A DNA stretch of 64,000 nt from Misgurnus anguillicaudatus (Eukaryota; Chordata; Actinopteri; Cypriniformes; Cobitidae): the NCBI RefSeq assembly GCF_027580225.2, contig NC_073358.2, forward strand, positions 24,640,501 through 24,704,500, given 5' to 3'. Of this stretch, positions 1-12,300 are shown piece after piece (the stretch's first letter is position 1; each line of letters starts with the position of its first letter). Below the pieces are notes generated by a model. That model had not been told where the DNA came from. It searched no databases and worked only from the letters and a program-made list of their open reading frames with translations. Made by a program: the position numbers and the translations under genes.

Positions 1-654
1 CGTTGAGAGAACTGTTGAGTGTTGGGTATTAAATGTTGGGCTCCATTAGAATGAGAGGAATCCTGCAATGTTTTCCTCAAACATAGTTTATTCTCGACTG
101 GACAAAGAGAGACATCGGCATTTTGGATGACATGGTGGTGAGTTGATTATCTGGTTTTTTTCTTTTAAGAAAATTGACTAATCGTTTAACGTTTTTAACC
201 TGCCCGATTAAAACATAAACATTGCAAATAACACCAGAATTAACTATTAATTTAAGTACACATCCTAAAAATTAACCTTGTGTGACTGATACGCTGTAAA
301 GCGGGTGAAATTAGATCATGTTTTTGAATGGAAGTCAATGACGCCCTCTGCCGGTTGGGTATACCAAGATGGCCGCTCGAACTCTGTGCTGGCTTCACCT
401 CACGCTGTTACGTCAAGCGTTCTATGCGCAATCCAGTCATTTATATAGATCAGTGGTACGGGCGGGTCTCCAAAAATGGACCCATGCAGGACTCTGGATC
501 AGACTACACCACCCTTTCAATGCAATCGTATTGATTAAGGTGTTTACATGAAGGCTTTTTTATCCAATTAAACCATCAATATGATTACAATTGGATTGTT
601 TGGTTGGGTGTACACGTACCTACTGTGGCTTATGTACTATTGCTTGCAATGCAG
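1..654 (+). other. zfr: zfr intron (partial, runs off left edge)
   Basis: This is intronic sequence upstream of the penultimate zfr coding exon, ending in a TGCAATGCAG acceptor. The stretch around 328-540 is GC-richer than its flanks and includes short overlapping open frames with no homology that I recognise. It looks like an old interspersed repeat, but I found no terminal repeats or target duplication. Confidence 0.7.
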
Positions 655-1080
655 GTGCTCCAGGACTGATAGATCCCTGTGAGAAGAATCCAACAGACAC
701 ATTGGGTGCAATGGAGGAGCAGCAGAGAGAGGATATTACTTTAAGCGCTCAGGTAAGTACACAGTAAGACTAAATATTACTGATGAAATCTCTGCTGTTT
801 CACAGTACAAACAAAGACTGACATGTTTTAGGAATAACTGCATGAAGAATAAATATTTGAGTCATAATAGTGATTGATGTGCTGCTTTTTTCTGCAGTTT
901 GCTCTGAGACTGCTGGCGTTCCGTCAGATTCACAAGGTTCTGGGTATGGACCCATTGCCCCAGATGAACTCGCGCTTCAACGTACGAAATAACCGCAAGA
1001 GACGCCGCGACAACAGCGAGAGTAATGATGGATTCGAAGCTGAAGGGAAGAAGGACAAGAAAGATTATGAAGGCTTCTAA
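655..1080 (+). CDS. zfr: Zinc finger RNA-binding protein, C-terminal two exons (partial gene)
   Basis: Two coding exons are visible: 655-752 and 898-1080, with canonical splice sites (GCAG before 655, GTAAGT after 752, TGCAG before 898) and TAA at 1078-1080. They encode the end of the DZF domain (…[20 protein letters not shown]… then [19 protein letters not shown]), followed by a basic NNRKRRRD stretch that could be a nuclear localisation signal, and a C-terminus ending [10 protein letters not shown]. These are the hallmarks of the vertebrate ZFR C-terminus. ZFR is a nuclear and cytoplasmic double-stranded-RNA-binding protein related to ILF2/ILF3 that acts in splicing and RNA metabolism. The zinc fingers and the rest of the gene lie left of the window. 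The neighbour mtmr12 supports zfr rather than its paralogue zfr2. Confidence 0.93.
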
Positions 1081-2480
1081 AGCGCACAGCAGTATGACAA
1101 GTCCTCTTTCGCTCTGTACCCATTTCAAATCCTGTGCATTCCAGGAATACAAATTGTTTATTCTGTTGACTTCTGTGCATGTCGGTTACTTCTCCCTGGA
1201 AAATTTTTAACCGTTAAACCCCCTTATAATGGCTGCTTAGAATATGCTAGGTTTCATTTGACTTAACACTGTAAAATCACATAGTCCACCTCTTTTTTTT
1301 CTTTCTTTGCTTATTTAGCCTAAAATAATTTAAGGTTGGCCACGAATTTGAGATGTTGAGCTTGTTGGATGTACTAATTAATTATCTCAAAGTGAAATTT
1401 TAGCTGAATGTAGGCTGGGCATTTCTATAAGCAAGTCAACAGCGTGAACAGATGACTAATATTAGTGTGCAACAGATTCTTTCTTTAAGGTCTCTTACCC
1501 TGTTTAGTGAGAAATCTAAAGTTATGTTAACAGTTATCTTGCTATTAAATCATACAGTTGTTTTCATTATTTATTTTGGCTAATAACATTCCTTTTAAAC
1601 CATAAAATACAAGGTAAAAAAATGAGAGATTTACGCATTAGTTGCATTGTGTTGTAGGCTGACTGGGTGTGGATTTATAAATGTATATAATAGTGCAATT
1701 TGAGGGCTGGGTTTGCTGTTATCCATTTGTAAATCACATCATTAACTAATTAACAACCTTGAAACACGTCTAAACGTCTACTTTGTTTCTTCAATATGCT
1801 TAATGCAAGTGATGTAAAGCTAAAATTGTCCCATATTTAGGCTGTAAGTGTGCTGTTGATATTCACAGGCCTCTGTGGTGTAGCTGTATCATTTCGGATA
1901 ACACACTGGTTGTTAAAATCAAACCTGGGCCGAATACCAAATATCTACCCATTGACACGCGTTAATGTTGAGTTAGGGCTTAATCTTAAGTTACTTCTTT
2001 CAGATCTGTTTGGATGTATGCAAATAGTGAACACTGGAGTACTTCAAAGGTCAAAGACATTTTGCTTTTGGTTTTTCATTTTGAAATTGACCCAGGTCTG
2101 GTTCTTTGTGTTCGTGTCATAACTGTGTAATCCCTGTACCTCTAAATGTACATATGATCATAACTATGGTCTATATAATATATATATAATCATGAATAAG
2201 CCTGTGTCTAATCTCGCAATAGATCTTTAAAAAAACAAATGCCTGTATGGTTTTAAAGCACAGGAATGTTGATTTTTATGAATTTTGTTTTAATGGTTAT
2301 TAGTTGCTTGCCCCTAATTTTGCTTTATGGCGTTTGATAAATTGTATTGAAGACGATGGGAGGAAAATACGTTTGGTTTCTGTGTTGTAACTGCAAATTT
2401 ATGTAGACCCATTGATGCTTGTCATTCACTGTCAAGGTACTACTGCATTACAATGCTTATAATAAATACATTTCTTGAAT
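1081..2480 (+). other. zfr: zfr 3' UTR with polyadenylation signal
   Basis: AT-rich sequence follows the zfr stop with no splice-like structure or other gene. An AATAAA hexamer at 2461-2466 is a plausible cleavage signal, giving a 3' UTR of about 1.4 kb. The true cleavage site is inferred, not seen. Confidence 0.6.
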
Positions 2481-2677
2481 GATGTTTCTGCTTTTAATTG
2501 AATTAGCAGCAAAGACATGCTTTAGATTCCTTGTAACTACTTAACCCATAAGAATAACATTGAAAAGTGTTTATCCTGCATGAATAATACAAATCATTTA
2601 GATGTGTAGCTATCAGAAAACAGTTTTTGGTCTGTATATTTATCGCAAACCTTTCATTATGCTCAAGTCATCTAAGC

Positions 2678-2955
2678 CAGTGGTTTTCAAAGTGGGGGCC
2701 GTGCGATGGTGCTGGGGGGCCCCTGTTATATGACATTTTATAAAATTCATTCATTTATCATGAATTCTGTGTAATTAAACCTAAAAAATAATAAGCCATC
2801 TAACCAACAAAACTACGAGGTATACTTTTATATATTTTGCTTAATTTAAATATTACATTTTAAAACTGTTTTTGTCATAAATTTTCTTTCTGGGGCCGCA
2901 AAAAATGCACTGTACACAAGGAGGGCCGCACGCTGAAAAAGTTTAGGAACCACTG
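2678..2955. mobile_element. hAT-like MITE (CAGTGGTT termini)
   Basis: This 278 bp element begins CAGTGGTTTTCAAAGTGGGG and ends in its inverted counterpart AGGAACCACTG. An exact 8 bp duplication ATCTAAGC flanks it (2670-2677 and 2956-2963). It has no coding capacity. A longer relative with the same ends lies at 61792-62465. Confidence 0.88.
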
Positions 2956-2959
2956 ATCT

Positions 2960-3302
2960 AAGCAGTTCATAACAGACCCCTTCTTACCTCAATATGGGTG
3001 TGAGGCCATGGTGAAACTGACCGCTTATTGGCTCAACAACGAGGAAGTGAATGTGATTGACAGGCGGGTCAACCAATAAGCGACCAACTGAGATAATGGA
3101 CTGCTTGTTCATAAAGAACCAATGACGTAGAATGGGCGCGGTTTGCTGTCAGATCAAATTGTCTCTTAACCAAAGGAAATCTCGCTTTTGAGAGAGAAAG
3201 AGAGAGAAAGAGAGAGAAAGAGAGAGAGGGGAAAGTTGCGTTTGAGCTCTCCCGGATTTCCACCTGACTGCTCGGGAAGCGGGACACTGGGGCACAGGCA
3301 CA
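2960..3302 (+). promoter_or_regulatory. mtmr12: mtmr12 promoter and 5' UTR region
   Basis: Immediately upstream of the mtmr12 ATG there are three CCAAT boxes (ATTGG 3027-3031; CCAAT 3073-3077 and 3119-3123). The last is fused to a CRE-like TGACGT at 3123-3128. A purine-rich (GA)n/(GAAA)n run at about 3191-3230 lies in the likely 5' UTR. There is no TATA box. The assignment rests on motifs and position only. Confidence 0.55.
3191..3230. repeat. GA-rich microsatellite
   Basis: Purine repeat of AGAGAGAAAG-type units, lying about 75-110 bp before the mtmr12 start codon and so likely within the 5' UTR or core promoter. Confidence 0.85.
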
Positions 3303-6300
3303 ATGTTGAGTTTGGGGAGCGGAGGAGCGAAATCTAATAAACCGTCATTTGTGTCTTACGTTACGCCTGAGGTAAGCGAGACATGTGCAGTGTTACGCGT
3401 AGGTTGTTTTCAAAACAATAAAAAGACACTGATTTGTAACTCGGACAAGAGTATAAACAGCAGTCGTGCACTGGGCGGGGTTATTTCTCATACTTATGCT
3501 AAAGTTTACATTGTTGAGTTTACACAAACGGAGACATTTCTTGAAAATGAAGCAATAGAGCTGTATTGATTTTGTCATCTAGTTACACGCCAATGATTAA
3601 ATCCTGTCAGATGATGATTAAAATCCGGTGTATGCTCCAATTTATTCACCAATATCCTATGCTTACAATTTGTATATAATTGTTATTTTTGTTTGCAATA
3701 TTTGAATGATTTTACGCTTATTGATTCATCTGCATTGCAAGCTCATGGTTGTATGGTGTCTTTGCCGCTGACATGTGATGTGCTTGTGAGTGAGTGAGTG
3801 CAAACAATTATGGGCCGTGCCTGTCGACCCTTTGATGGACAATGGAGTTGTGTATCCTATTTGTTCATTATTGAAACCCTGATGGAAAATAATTGTTGGA
3901 CTTAAATATTAGAGAGGTGCAAATGTTCAGTGTTATATTTAGTCAAACACACATGACACAAGCTAAGTAGATAGTAAACATTACATAATAGATTGTTCAG
4001 GGCTTTTACAAATATTACAAGAACATAAGGTGTTCCAGCATTAAAATATTTTACCCAACACAGACTTCATGAAGTTTGGTTTTAAAACTGTTAAACTTTA
4101 TCTGTTTCCTGTCATGAAGATCAGTAGTCAGATTTCAGCATTCTCACCTCAATGTCATATCTGTTGGCTGGGGATATGAACTACGACCCACTGTGAATTA
4201 TTTAGTTGTGTGTTTATTTTTTAAAACCGAGTTTCAAGAGAAAGTTTTTTCCCCCGGCAAGTCAAGGAGTGACCCATGGGATCATTTATGAAGGTCATTG
4301 TATTGGCAGATGATCTTATGGTTGCCAGGATCTTTAATGGAGTTCTTTCCTATATGTATCTTGTTTGTTTTGATTAAAATGACCTTATACAGATAATATT
4401 TTTTATAACTAACAGGAGACATAAGCAAATTTAGATGCTGTCAATAAGGGTGTTTGTATGATCAGTTCTCATTGAAGATTCAATAGTTGTAGGTTTCTCA
4501 TACCTGTCTCTTGATCTTACAGCAACTTTTAGTAACATTTGGCAACTTCCTCTCATTTGTGTGAGCTTTGTGTGAAGTGTGACGTGACATGTTCAATATT
4601 AGATAGTAATGTGTGGATTATCTTGCAGTATTTATCCGTTAGATAATTAGTCAAGTTTATCATTTTCGGCATACAGTATAGTTTTATTACTTCTGTTTTA
4701 AGGAAATAAAATTGGAGAAAGACCCACCAAAAGAAGAGAAACATCCTGATTTGCTACCAGGTAAGAAACTCATTGCGTAATGTTTTGCTATGCATGTTTT
4801 TTCCTGTATAACCTGTACAATGAACCGCTGACTGCATTGTTAAGGTCAGGTTTACTTCATTGTTGTCAGTAAATAGTAAAGATTGTCAGTTTTAAACCAC
4901 CCTGGGTGTAGTTTTATGTTCACACTTTAATAGTCGTTCTCTGCGTCAGTACAGAGATCGCATTTAGTGTAATTGCAGCTTGTGGTTTTTCAGATACAGA
5001 AAAGTGGTTCATACACTAAAACACTTGAGCATAGTCCACCGACCACATTATTTTATGCACACGACAAACAAACAAACTTGAACCACAAGCCTTTCTTATT
5101 TTGTTGGTATTGTGTTTAGTACTGACATTGTGTACATATAACTGACATGAATGTTCAAATCTGTTGCAGGGGAAGTTGTGTTTTGCAGTGCCAACCCCAT
5201 CCTCAAATACACACAAGATGACCTCTCCCAGCGTGGCGTCTTTGGCACATTGTTCTGCACCAATTTTCGTGTTACGTTCATTAGTGATGAGATGTCTCAG
5301 GAAGAGACCGTAAGTACATGTGACAGGGATTAAAGTTTAACAAACATCACATGTCTTTAATTTATGAAACACAAATATTCGATCTGGTGATACTAGTGCA
5401 GAAATCGTACACTTCACCTTTAACCTCCTAAGACCTGGATCACATTTCTTCTTTTCTTTTTTTGCAACATAATACTTAATTCTGTGTAACTGGAACATGT
5501 TGTGCACAAACATGGACAATTACACTGCTTTGTGTTCAAAGAAAAATATTTGGTTATTATATTTATTAGTTCTACTTCTTCCTAATCCCAAAATAGCTGG
5601 AAGAAAAAGACAAACCAAACCTCGGGTCTTAGAGGGTTAAATATAATTTTGTGTCTCACCTAAAAGTAACTGTCTGTAAGTGCTGTTGCCAAAGTGCATG
5701 CAGAATGACCATACATGAGGAACTGTGCCGTTCGAATGCTCTCGCTTTAGCTGCTATTTCAGGAACTTGTGTGTTTGAGTCACTGGCAGTGAAATTCTGG
5801 TAGGAAACTTAGATGACTGAGAAACTTGAGTGACAGGCTTATTTGAGGCATGTAAGATAAAAAGATCCTTTATTGTCCCCAAGGAGGAAATTTGTTTCCA
5901 CTGTAGGTGCGTACTTAACACAATCACAAACATGACACAGACCATTTAACTTTCAACATGTAATCATAGAAAAAGTCAGTTTTCAGATCAGTTCTTGTTT
6001 TAATGTGCACACTGAGATCATAGCATGTAGAGGTCGACTTGGCTGCCCAAGGCTCTAGTAATGTTGATTGCTTTCAGGCTTATTTTTAAGGGTGGCTAAA
6101 TAGGAAGTAAAGTCTGTTCACACTTGATTTCACAAATATTGTGTGAAAGTTTAATACTACGCACTGAGCAAAACAACAGTATGTGCCCGTTTTAACAGTG
6201 TTAAAACGTAGTATTGCAGTGCAATATTTTTTGTCATCAAGAATGTCAGTGTTACATGTACTGTCAGTCTTACTGTATATATGCGTTTAACATGACATAT

Positions 6301-9300
6301 AAAGAGACTTTTTTGTTACATCAACTCACAACTGTTGACTCACCAAGTGATTCTTTCTTCCAGGCCAAGAAATTCAAGAACAAACTCTATGGAGAAAATG
6401 ACATTCCATTAATGTGTGTGGATCACATCTATGGGGGTAATAATTGTTTTTAATCATCAACATGATATTACTGTTAATGGATATACACTCACCTAAAGGA
6501 TTATTAGGAACACCTGCAATAATCTAATCAACCAATCACATGGCAGTTGCTTCAATGCATGTGTGCGTCAATCTCCTAAAATCCAAACTAAATGTCAGAA
6601 TGGGAAAGAAAGGTGATTTAGGCAATTTTGAGCGTGACATGGTTGTTGGTGCCAGACGGGCCGGTCTGAGTATTTCACAATCTGCTCAGTTACTGGGATT
6701 TTCACACACAAGCATTTCTAGGGTTTACAAAGAATGGTGTAAAAGGGAAAAACATCCAGTATGCAGCAGTCTTGTGGGCAAAAATGCCTTGTTGATGCTA
6801 GAGGTCAGAGGAACATGGGTCGACTGATTCAAGCTGATAGAAGAGCAACTTTGACTGAAATAACCACTCGTTACAACCGAGGTATGCAGCAAACCATTTG
6901 TAAAGCCACAACACGCAACCTTGAGGCGGATGGGCTACAACAGCAGAAGACCTCACCGGGTACCACTCATCTCCACTACAAATAGAAAAGAGAGGCTACA
7001 ATTTGTATGAGCTCACCAAAATTGGACAGTTGAAGACTGGAAAAATGTTGCCTGGTCTGATGAGTCTCGATTTCTGTTGAGACATTCAGATGGTAGAGTC
7101 AGAATTTGGTGTAAATAGAATGAGAACATGGATCCATCATGCCTTGTTACCACTGTGCAGACTGGTGGTGGTGGTGTAATGATGTGGGGGATGTTTTCTT
7201 GGCACACTTTAGGCCCTTTAGTGCCAATTGGGCATCGTTTAAATGCCACGGCCTACCTGAGCATTGTTTCTGACCATGTCCATCCCTTTTTGACCACCAT
7301 GTACCCATCCTATGATAATGCACCATGTCACAAAGCTCGAATAATTTCAAATTGGTTTCTTGAACATGACAATGAGTTCACTGTACTAAAATGGCCCCCA
7401 CAGTCACGAGATCTCAACCCAATAGAGCATCTTTGGGATGTGGTGGAACGGTGCTGGATGTGCATCCCACAAATCTTCATCAACTGCAAGATGCTATCCT
7501 ATTAATATGGGCCAACATTTCTAAAGAATGCTTTCAGCACCTTGTTGAATCAATGCCATATAGAATTAAGGCAGTTCTGAAGGCAAAAGGGGGTCAAACA
7601 CAGTATTAGTATGGTGTTCTTAATAATACTTTATGTAATTGTAGATTATACGTGTTTAGAAACTGACATATTTATAATGAAAGTGTATTTCGTTTGATGG
7701 AGTTCTGGGAAAATGATTCATTTCTTTCAAGTTTACGATGAAAAGAGGAAGCTGATAACAGGAGGCCTTGTGAAGAACAAATGCCCATCTAAAATGATAA
7801 TTCACTGTAAAGATCTACGAATGTTTCAGTTCTGCCTTACATACACCAAGGAGGAAGATGCCAGAAAGGTAATTTCTTTACATAAGAGACAAAGGGAAGT
7901 GTACAGTAATGAGAGTAACATTTCTCCTTGTGTATTTCTTTGTTTTGTTAGATCTTTCAAGGTATTGCACACCATTGTTTGGAGGAGAAATCTCTGAAGT
8001 GTGTCTTTGCCTTTTCATATGAAGGGACAACAAGCCCAGGTGCAGATTTGAGATGTTTTTATTCTTTCCATAATTTCACTTAAAATTAAATATAGCTGAT
8101 TTTGTTAAGTAGTACTGTTTGTGTATGCTTAACGGAAACAGCATTCTTTAAGGGGACATATCATGAAAATCTGACTTTTGTCCATGTTTAAGTGCTATAA
8201 TTTGTTCCCCAGTGATTCTGCCAACCTAGAAAATGTAAAAAAGATCAACCCAGTAACTTGGTTTTGGTAAACCATTCTCTGCAAGCGTGTGAAAAATAAG
8301 TCATTGAAATTTGGCTCCCCTTGTGATGTCAGAAGGGGATAATACCGCCCCTAAATCTGCACTATCCAACCACAGCACTGCCATTTAGTACAGAGATCAG
8401 CTCATTTGCATATAAAATGACACACCCAAAACGGCACATTTTTGCTCCCATCTATAAAGTGGCAATAATAAATTATATGTGGGGTATTTTGAGCTAAAAT
8501 TTTACATATGTACTCTGGGGACACCAAAGATTTATTTGACATCTTAAAAAGGTCTTGTGAAATGTCCCCTTTAAGAACATGAGAACGTCCTTACAATTAT
8601 TCAGAACATGCAACATTTGCTTAAGTAGCACCAGCTGCTGACATTTTATTCATAGTCTCTACAGCTGAAATCCAACAGATGTCTAAAAGAACAGCTGTCA
8701 GTCTTTATATATTCCAAATGATCTTTCTGGAATTTTATTCTTGTTTTTGTACAGTTTGTGCAGCTTCTTAACGTTCAGTACATGAGTAATAATCTCTTTT
8801 AACGCATTAAACTGTTATATCACCTAAATGCATTATGCTTATGGAATGTAACTTCCAATGCATTAAATGTATATAGCAAGATTTAAGAATTTAACAAAAA
8901 TAAACTTGATCATATACTGTAGTATACAATGTCAGACATGTGCATTTTAAATCATGCATCTTAAACAAATAAGGCTATTAATAGATGCCGGAACAGCAAC
9001 AGATGTCATTTGTACTAAATGATGGTTTTTCAGACATGCAGAGGAAACACGAGACAATTATGTTCGAGGCACCGGAGGATTGGACAGAGGAAATGAAACG
9101 GACCAAGGCGAGATGTAGATTAGTCACTGAAAATGAGAATTTTGAAATCTCAACGAGGTAAATTGTGCTGATAATGTGTTGCTCCTATTTATTTTATTTT
9201 GATCTCTTATCTCTTTATACTAAACTAGATGTGTATACAATCTCAAGATTGCATTGTTTGTAGATAACATAGATATAAATGGCTTTTAAGCACCAAAGAT

Positions 9301-12300
9301 AAAAGGGGAAGTATATGTTATAGGTTGTAATTATTTTAAAGTTTCATCAATGTAATCCTTCTATTAAAGGCACACCATGAAACTTTTTGGCCACTAGCGG
9401 GTGGTAGACATGTATTTTTCACGCCTAGCGCCCCTAGAGGCCACAAGCGCCGCAGCACTGTCGCAAAGGAAAGGACCTGGCCAACCTTAAAACTAAACTA
9501 AAAACTAAACATTTAAAACGCTAAACGATCAACATTTTGAGACAACAGGGAGAAACGCAGTCATGTTACAACTTTCTGATGAGGAACTCGTCGTGGCAGA
9601 AGCCATTTCTCAATCTGAAGGTTGCAGCCTCCGAATGTCGTATTTCTAAGCTGCATACGTCATCAAGACTGTCTTATTTCACAATATTAACAATTATAAA
9701 GTTGACTATTGTACTTAGTTAATCGTAAATTGTTGCAATATGCTTATGACTTGCGAATGTAATGCTCAGTTTACCTTAATAAACCAGGCTTGATGACGTA
9801 TTCAGCCTCCATATTTAACCTCCGGAGGCTGCAGCCTTCAAATTGAGAAACGACCAGACGTATTTCCTTGCCTTTTTCCAAACAAATATTGTTGCATCGT
9901 CTCTCTCTCCCTCGCCACCAGGAGTTTCCGCAATGGCGCTCGTTTTTTCTCTCTTTTGTGTGAAAATTGTCGCTCCAAATCCAAGTAAACCGATGTGATC
10001 CAAGCAGACCTAAAGTCTGTCGCTTTGTAATACGTCACGCGAGTGACAGCGGAACGCAGCAAATGAGGAAGAGAGAAACGCTCGGATCTGATTGGTGAAT
10101 GAGTAGGGTTTGGTTTTACACTGTGAGCAAGTTTGACTGCTGTGGCATCCTGGATTGTAATGTAAATACCATAGACACAGTAAAAGAAAGGTAAATACGT
10201 GAACACAGCATCTGAATACAGCGAACTATAAGCAAGATAATCGCCGTCATTTATAAAGAAGATCGCATTTATGTATGAATCAAGATGTGAGTTTATATAA
10301 AAAATTGCCTTAAAGGGGAATCGAACCCGGGTCGCCCGTGTTATAGGTCCGTGACACTAAAACTGTGCCACGGAGTCACATACTATAAGTTGCTCTCTAC
10401 ACTCCTTAAGTAGCCTCCAGCAGAATTCACGTTAAAAACAAATTGTGTGGAGGACGTGACGTATGCCGTAAAGCAGACGAATTTTGTAGTTTTTTTTTGT
10501 GCTCTGGTTACTACCAGAAACCCTAAGTTTGAAAATACGAGTAAAAGTGATACAGACCACGTCAGGCTATGGTAGACATGTCATTCAACCTATTTAAAGT
10601 CGATGTACTACCACAAGGGTCTTGAAAATGTATTATGAAGGTTAAAAAATTACATGGTGTCACTTTAATGTTTTTTTTTTTTGCATTTTGCTTATACAAA
10701 ATGCATTTGTCTTTAAGTACAAATATTCAATTAATGTGGATTTGTGCCTGATGCTGCGCGCCGAAACATTACATCTTCCGCCGGTTACTTTATTTCATGT
10801 TTCTAAGTGCTAGAGAGGCTTAGATATTAAGTTTTTGGTAGACGTTGACAATTCTTAGTATTTTTTCTGAAAACCCTCAGGAGATAAGGGTATTTATCCT
10901 AGAATAACATAGGTTTTAGGCGTTTTAGGAGTAAATGGGTTAAAGAATTAGAAAAATGCAATTGAAACCTAGTTTTATGTGAGTTATAGCGTGTCACACC
11001 TCTGCTGCCACTGCTGAACATGTCCAGTCAATTACACTTATATTATCAACCTACAGTATACATCACATTTTAACATGGATAAATAAATTATTCATATTTA
11101 TCAATTTATTTATTATTTTATAATGTAAAATATACTGTAGATATTTATAAATGAATGATACTGGAAATATTTAGATTTATATGAAATAAATGTATCCTCT
11201 GATGCTCCTCAGGTTACCAAAGTATTTTGTCATTCCATCAGCCCTTGAGGATTTATTCAGCCACCAAGGAAAAGGATTACCTGTGAGTTGTTATATTTAT
11301 TATTATTACAGTAGATTATTATGTCTAGGATGGTCCTTTTGTAAATCATGTTAATGAAATTCTTTGCTTTACTGGTGTTTGCTGTTAAAAGATTTAAGGA
11401 TTCTTTAATCTCTATTATTTTTACCTGTCTGGTGCTGGTCTCATCACACTGGTTGTGCCCTGTTCAAAGCGTCTTTCCCACCTGGGGCACAGGAAGACGG
11501 AGATTTCCAAAAGCACTTGGATACGTAAATAAACACACTTTTGTGACTCACCTTTAGCTTTTAATCTAAGCCAGACTGCTACAGTATTGTGCTTTTTGTT
11601 AATCAGTGTGTGGGAATAGATTCAGACACTCAAGGGCACAGTTTTATCAGAGAATAATGTGGCAGTTTGTTATCTAGCAACGGTATGTTGTATCTCTGGA
11701 TTTCCCCCTCTCTATTCACTGGAAGGACCAAATGGTCATGAAATGTGGTCCAAAAAAAATTACTTGTTTTGAGGGTATTTACACAACATATGTGGTCTCT
11801 TCTGTTGCAGAATGATAAATGCAGTCGCACATAATTATCTTTACTCTGTAAAAACCGAGGACCTCTCAGAATCACTTCCTTCTATACAAGACATCCAGCA
11901 GTCTTATAACAAGTTCAAACTGTTTTTCCTTATCGGTGAGTTACAGAATATACTTTGTGTAGTTTCTTGGAATATATATATATATATAGACACACAGGTG
12001 CTGGTCATATAATTAGAATATCATCAAAAAGTTGATTTATTTCACTAATTCCATTTAAAAAGTAAAACTTGTATATTATATTCATTCATTACACACAGAC
12101 TGATATATTTCAAATGTTTGTTTTTTATTTTATTTTGATGATTATAACTGACAACTAAGGAAAATCCCAAATTCAGTATCTCAGAGAATTAGAATATTAC
12201 TTAAAGCTATGGTCTACGATTTCAAAGATTGTTCATCATTATTAATAACCTTGTTTAGATGCTGGTTATGGTTCTACAGTAAAATCCTAACAATATGAAG

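Larger units (their letters stand above)
9368..10664. mobile_element. TTAA-flanked non-autonomous transposon (1.3 kb)
   Basis: Lies in mtmr12 intron 7. The termini AGGCACACCATGAAACTTTT and (inverted) AGTGACACCATGTAATTTTT match well and are bounded by TTAA (9364-9367, 10665-10668). The interior holds a smaller inverted-repeat element (about 9606-9850) and a tRNA-like segment (about 10317-10385). I see no transposase. Confidence 0.8.

Noticed and set aside
862..1152. 96-codon minus-strand frame opposite the last zfr exon
   Set aside because: It is the antisense shadow of a well-supported coding exon with no splice or homology support.
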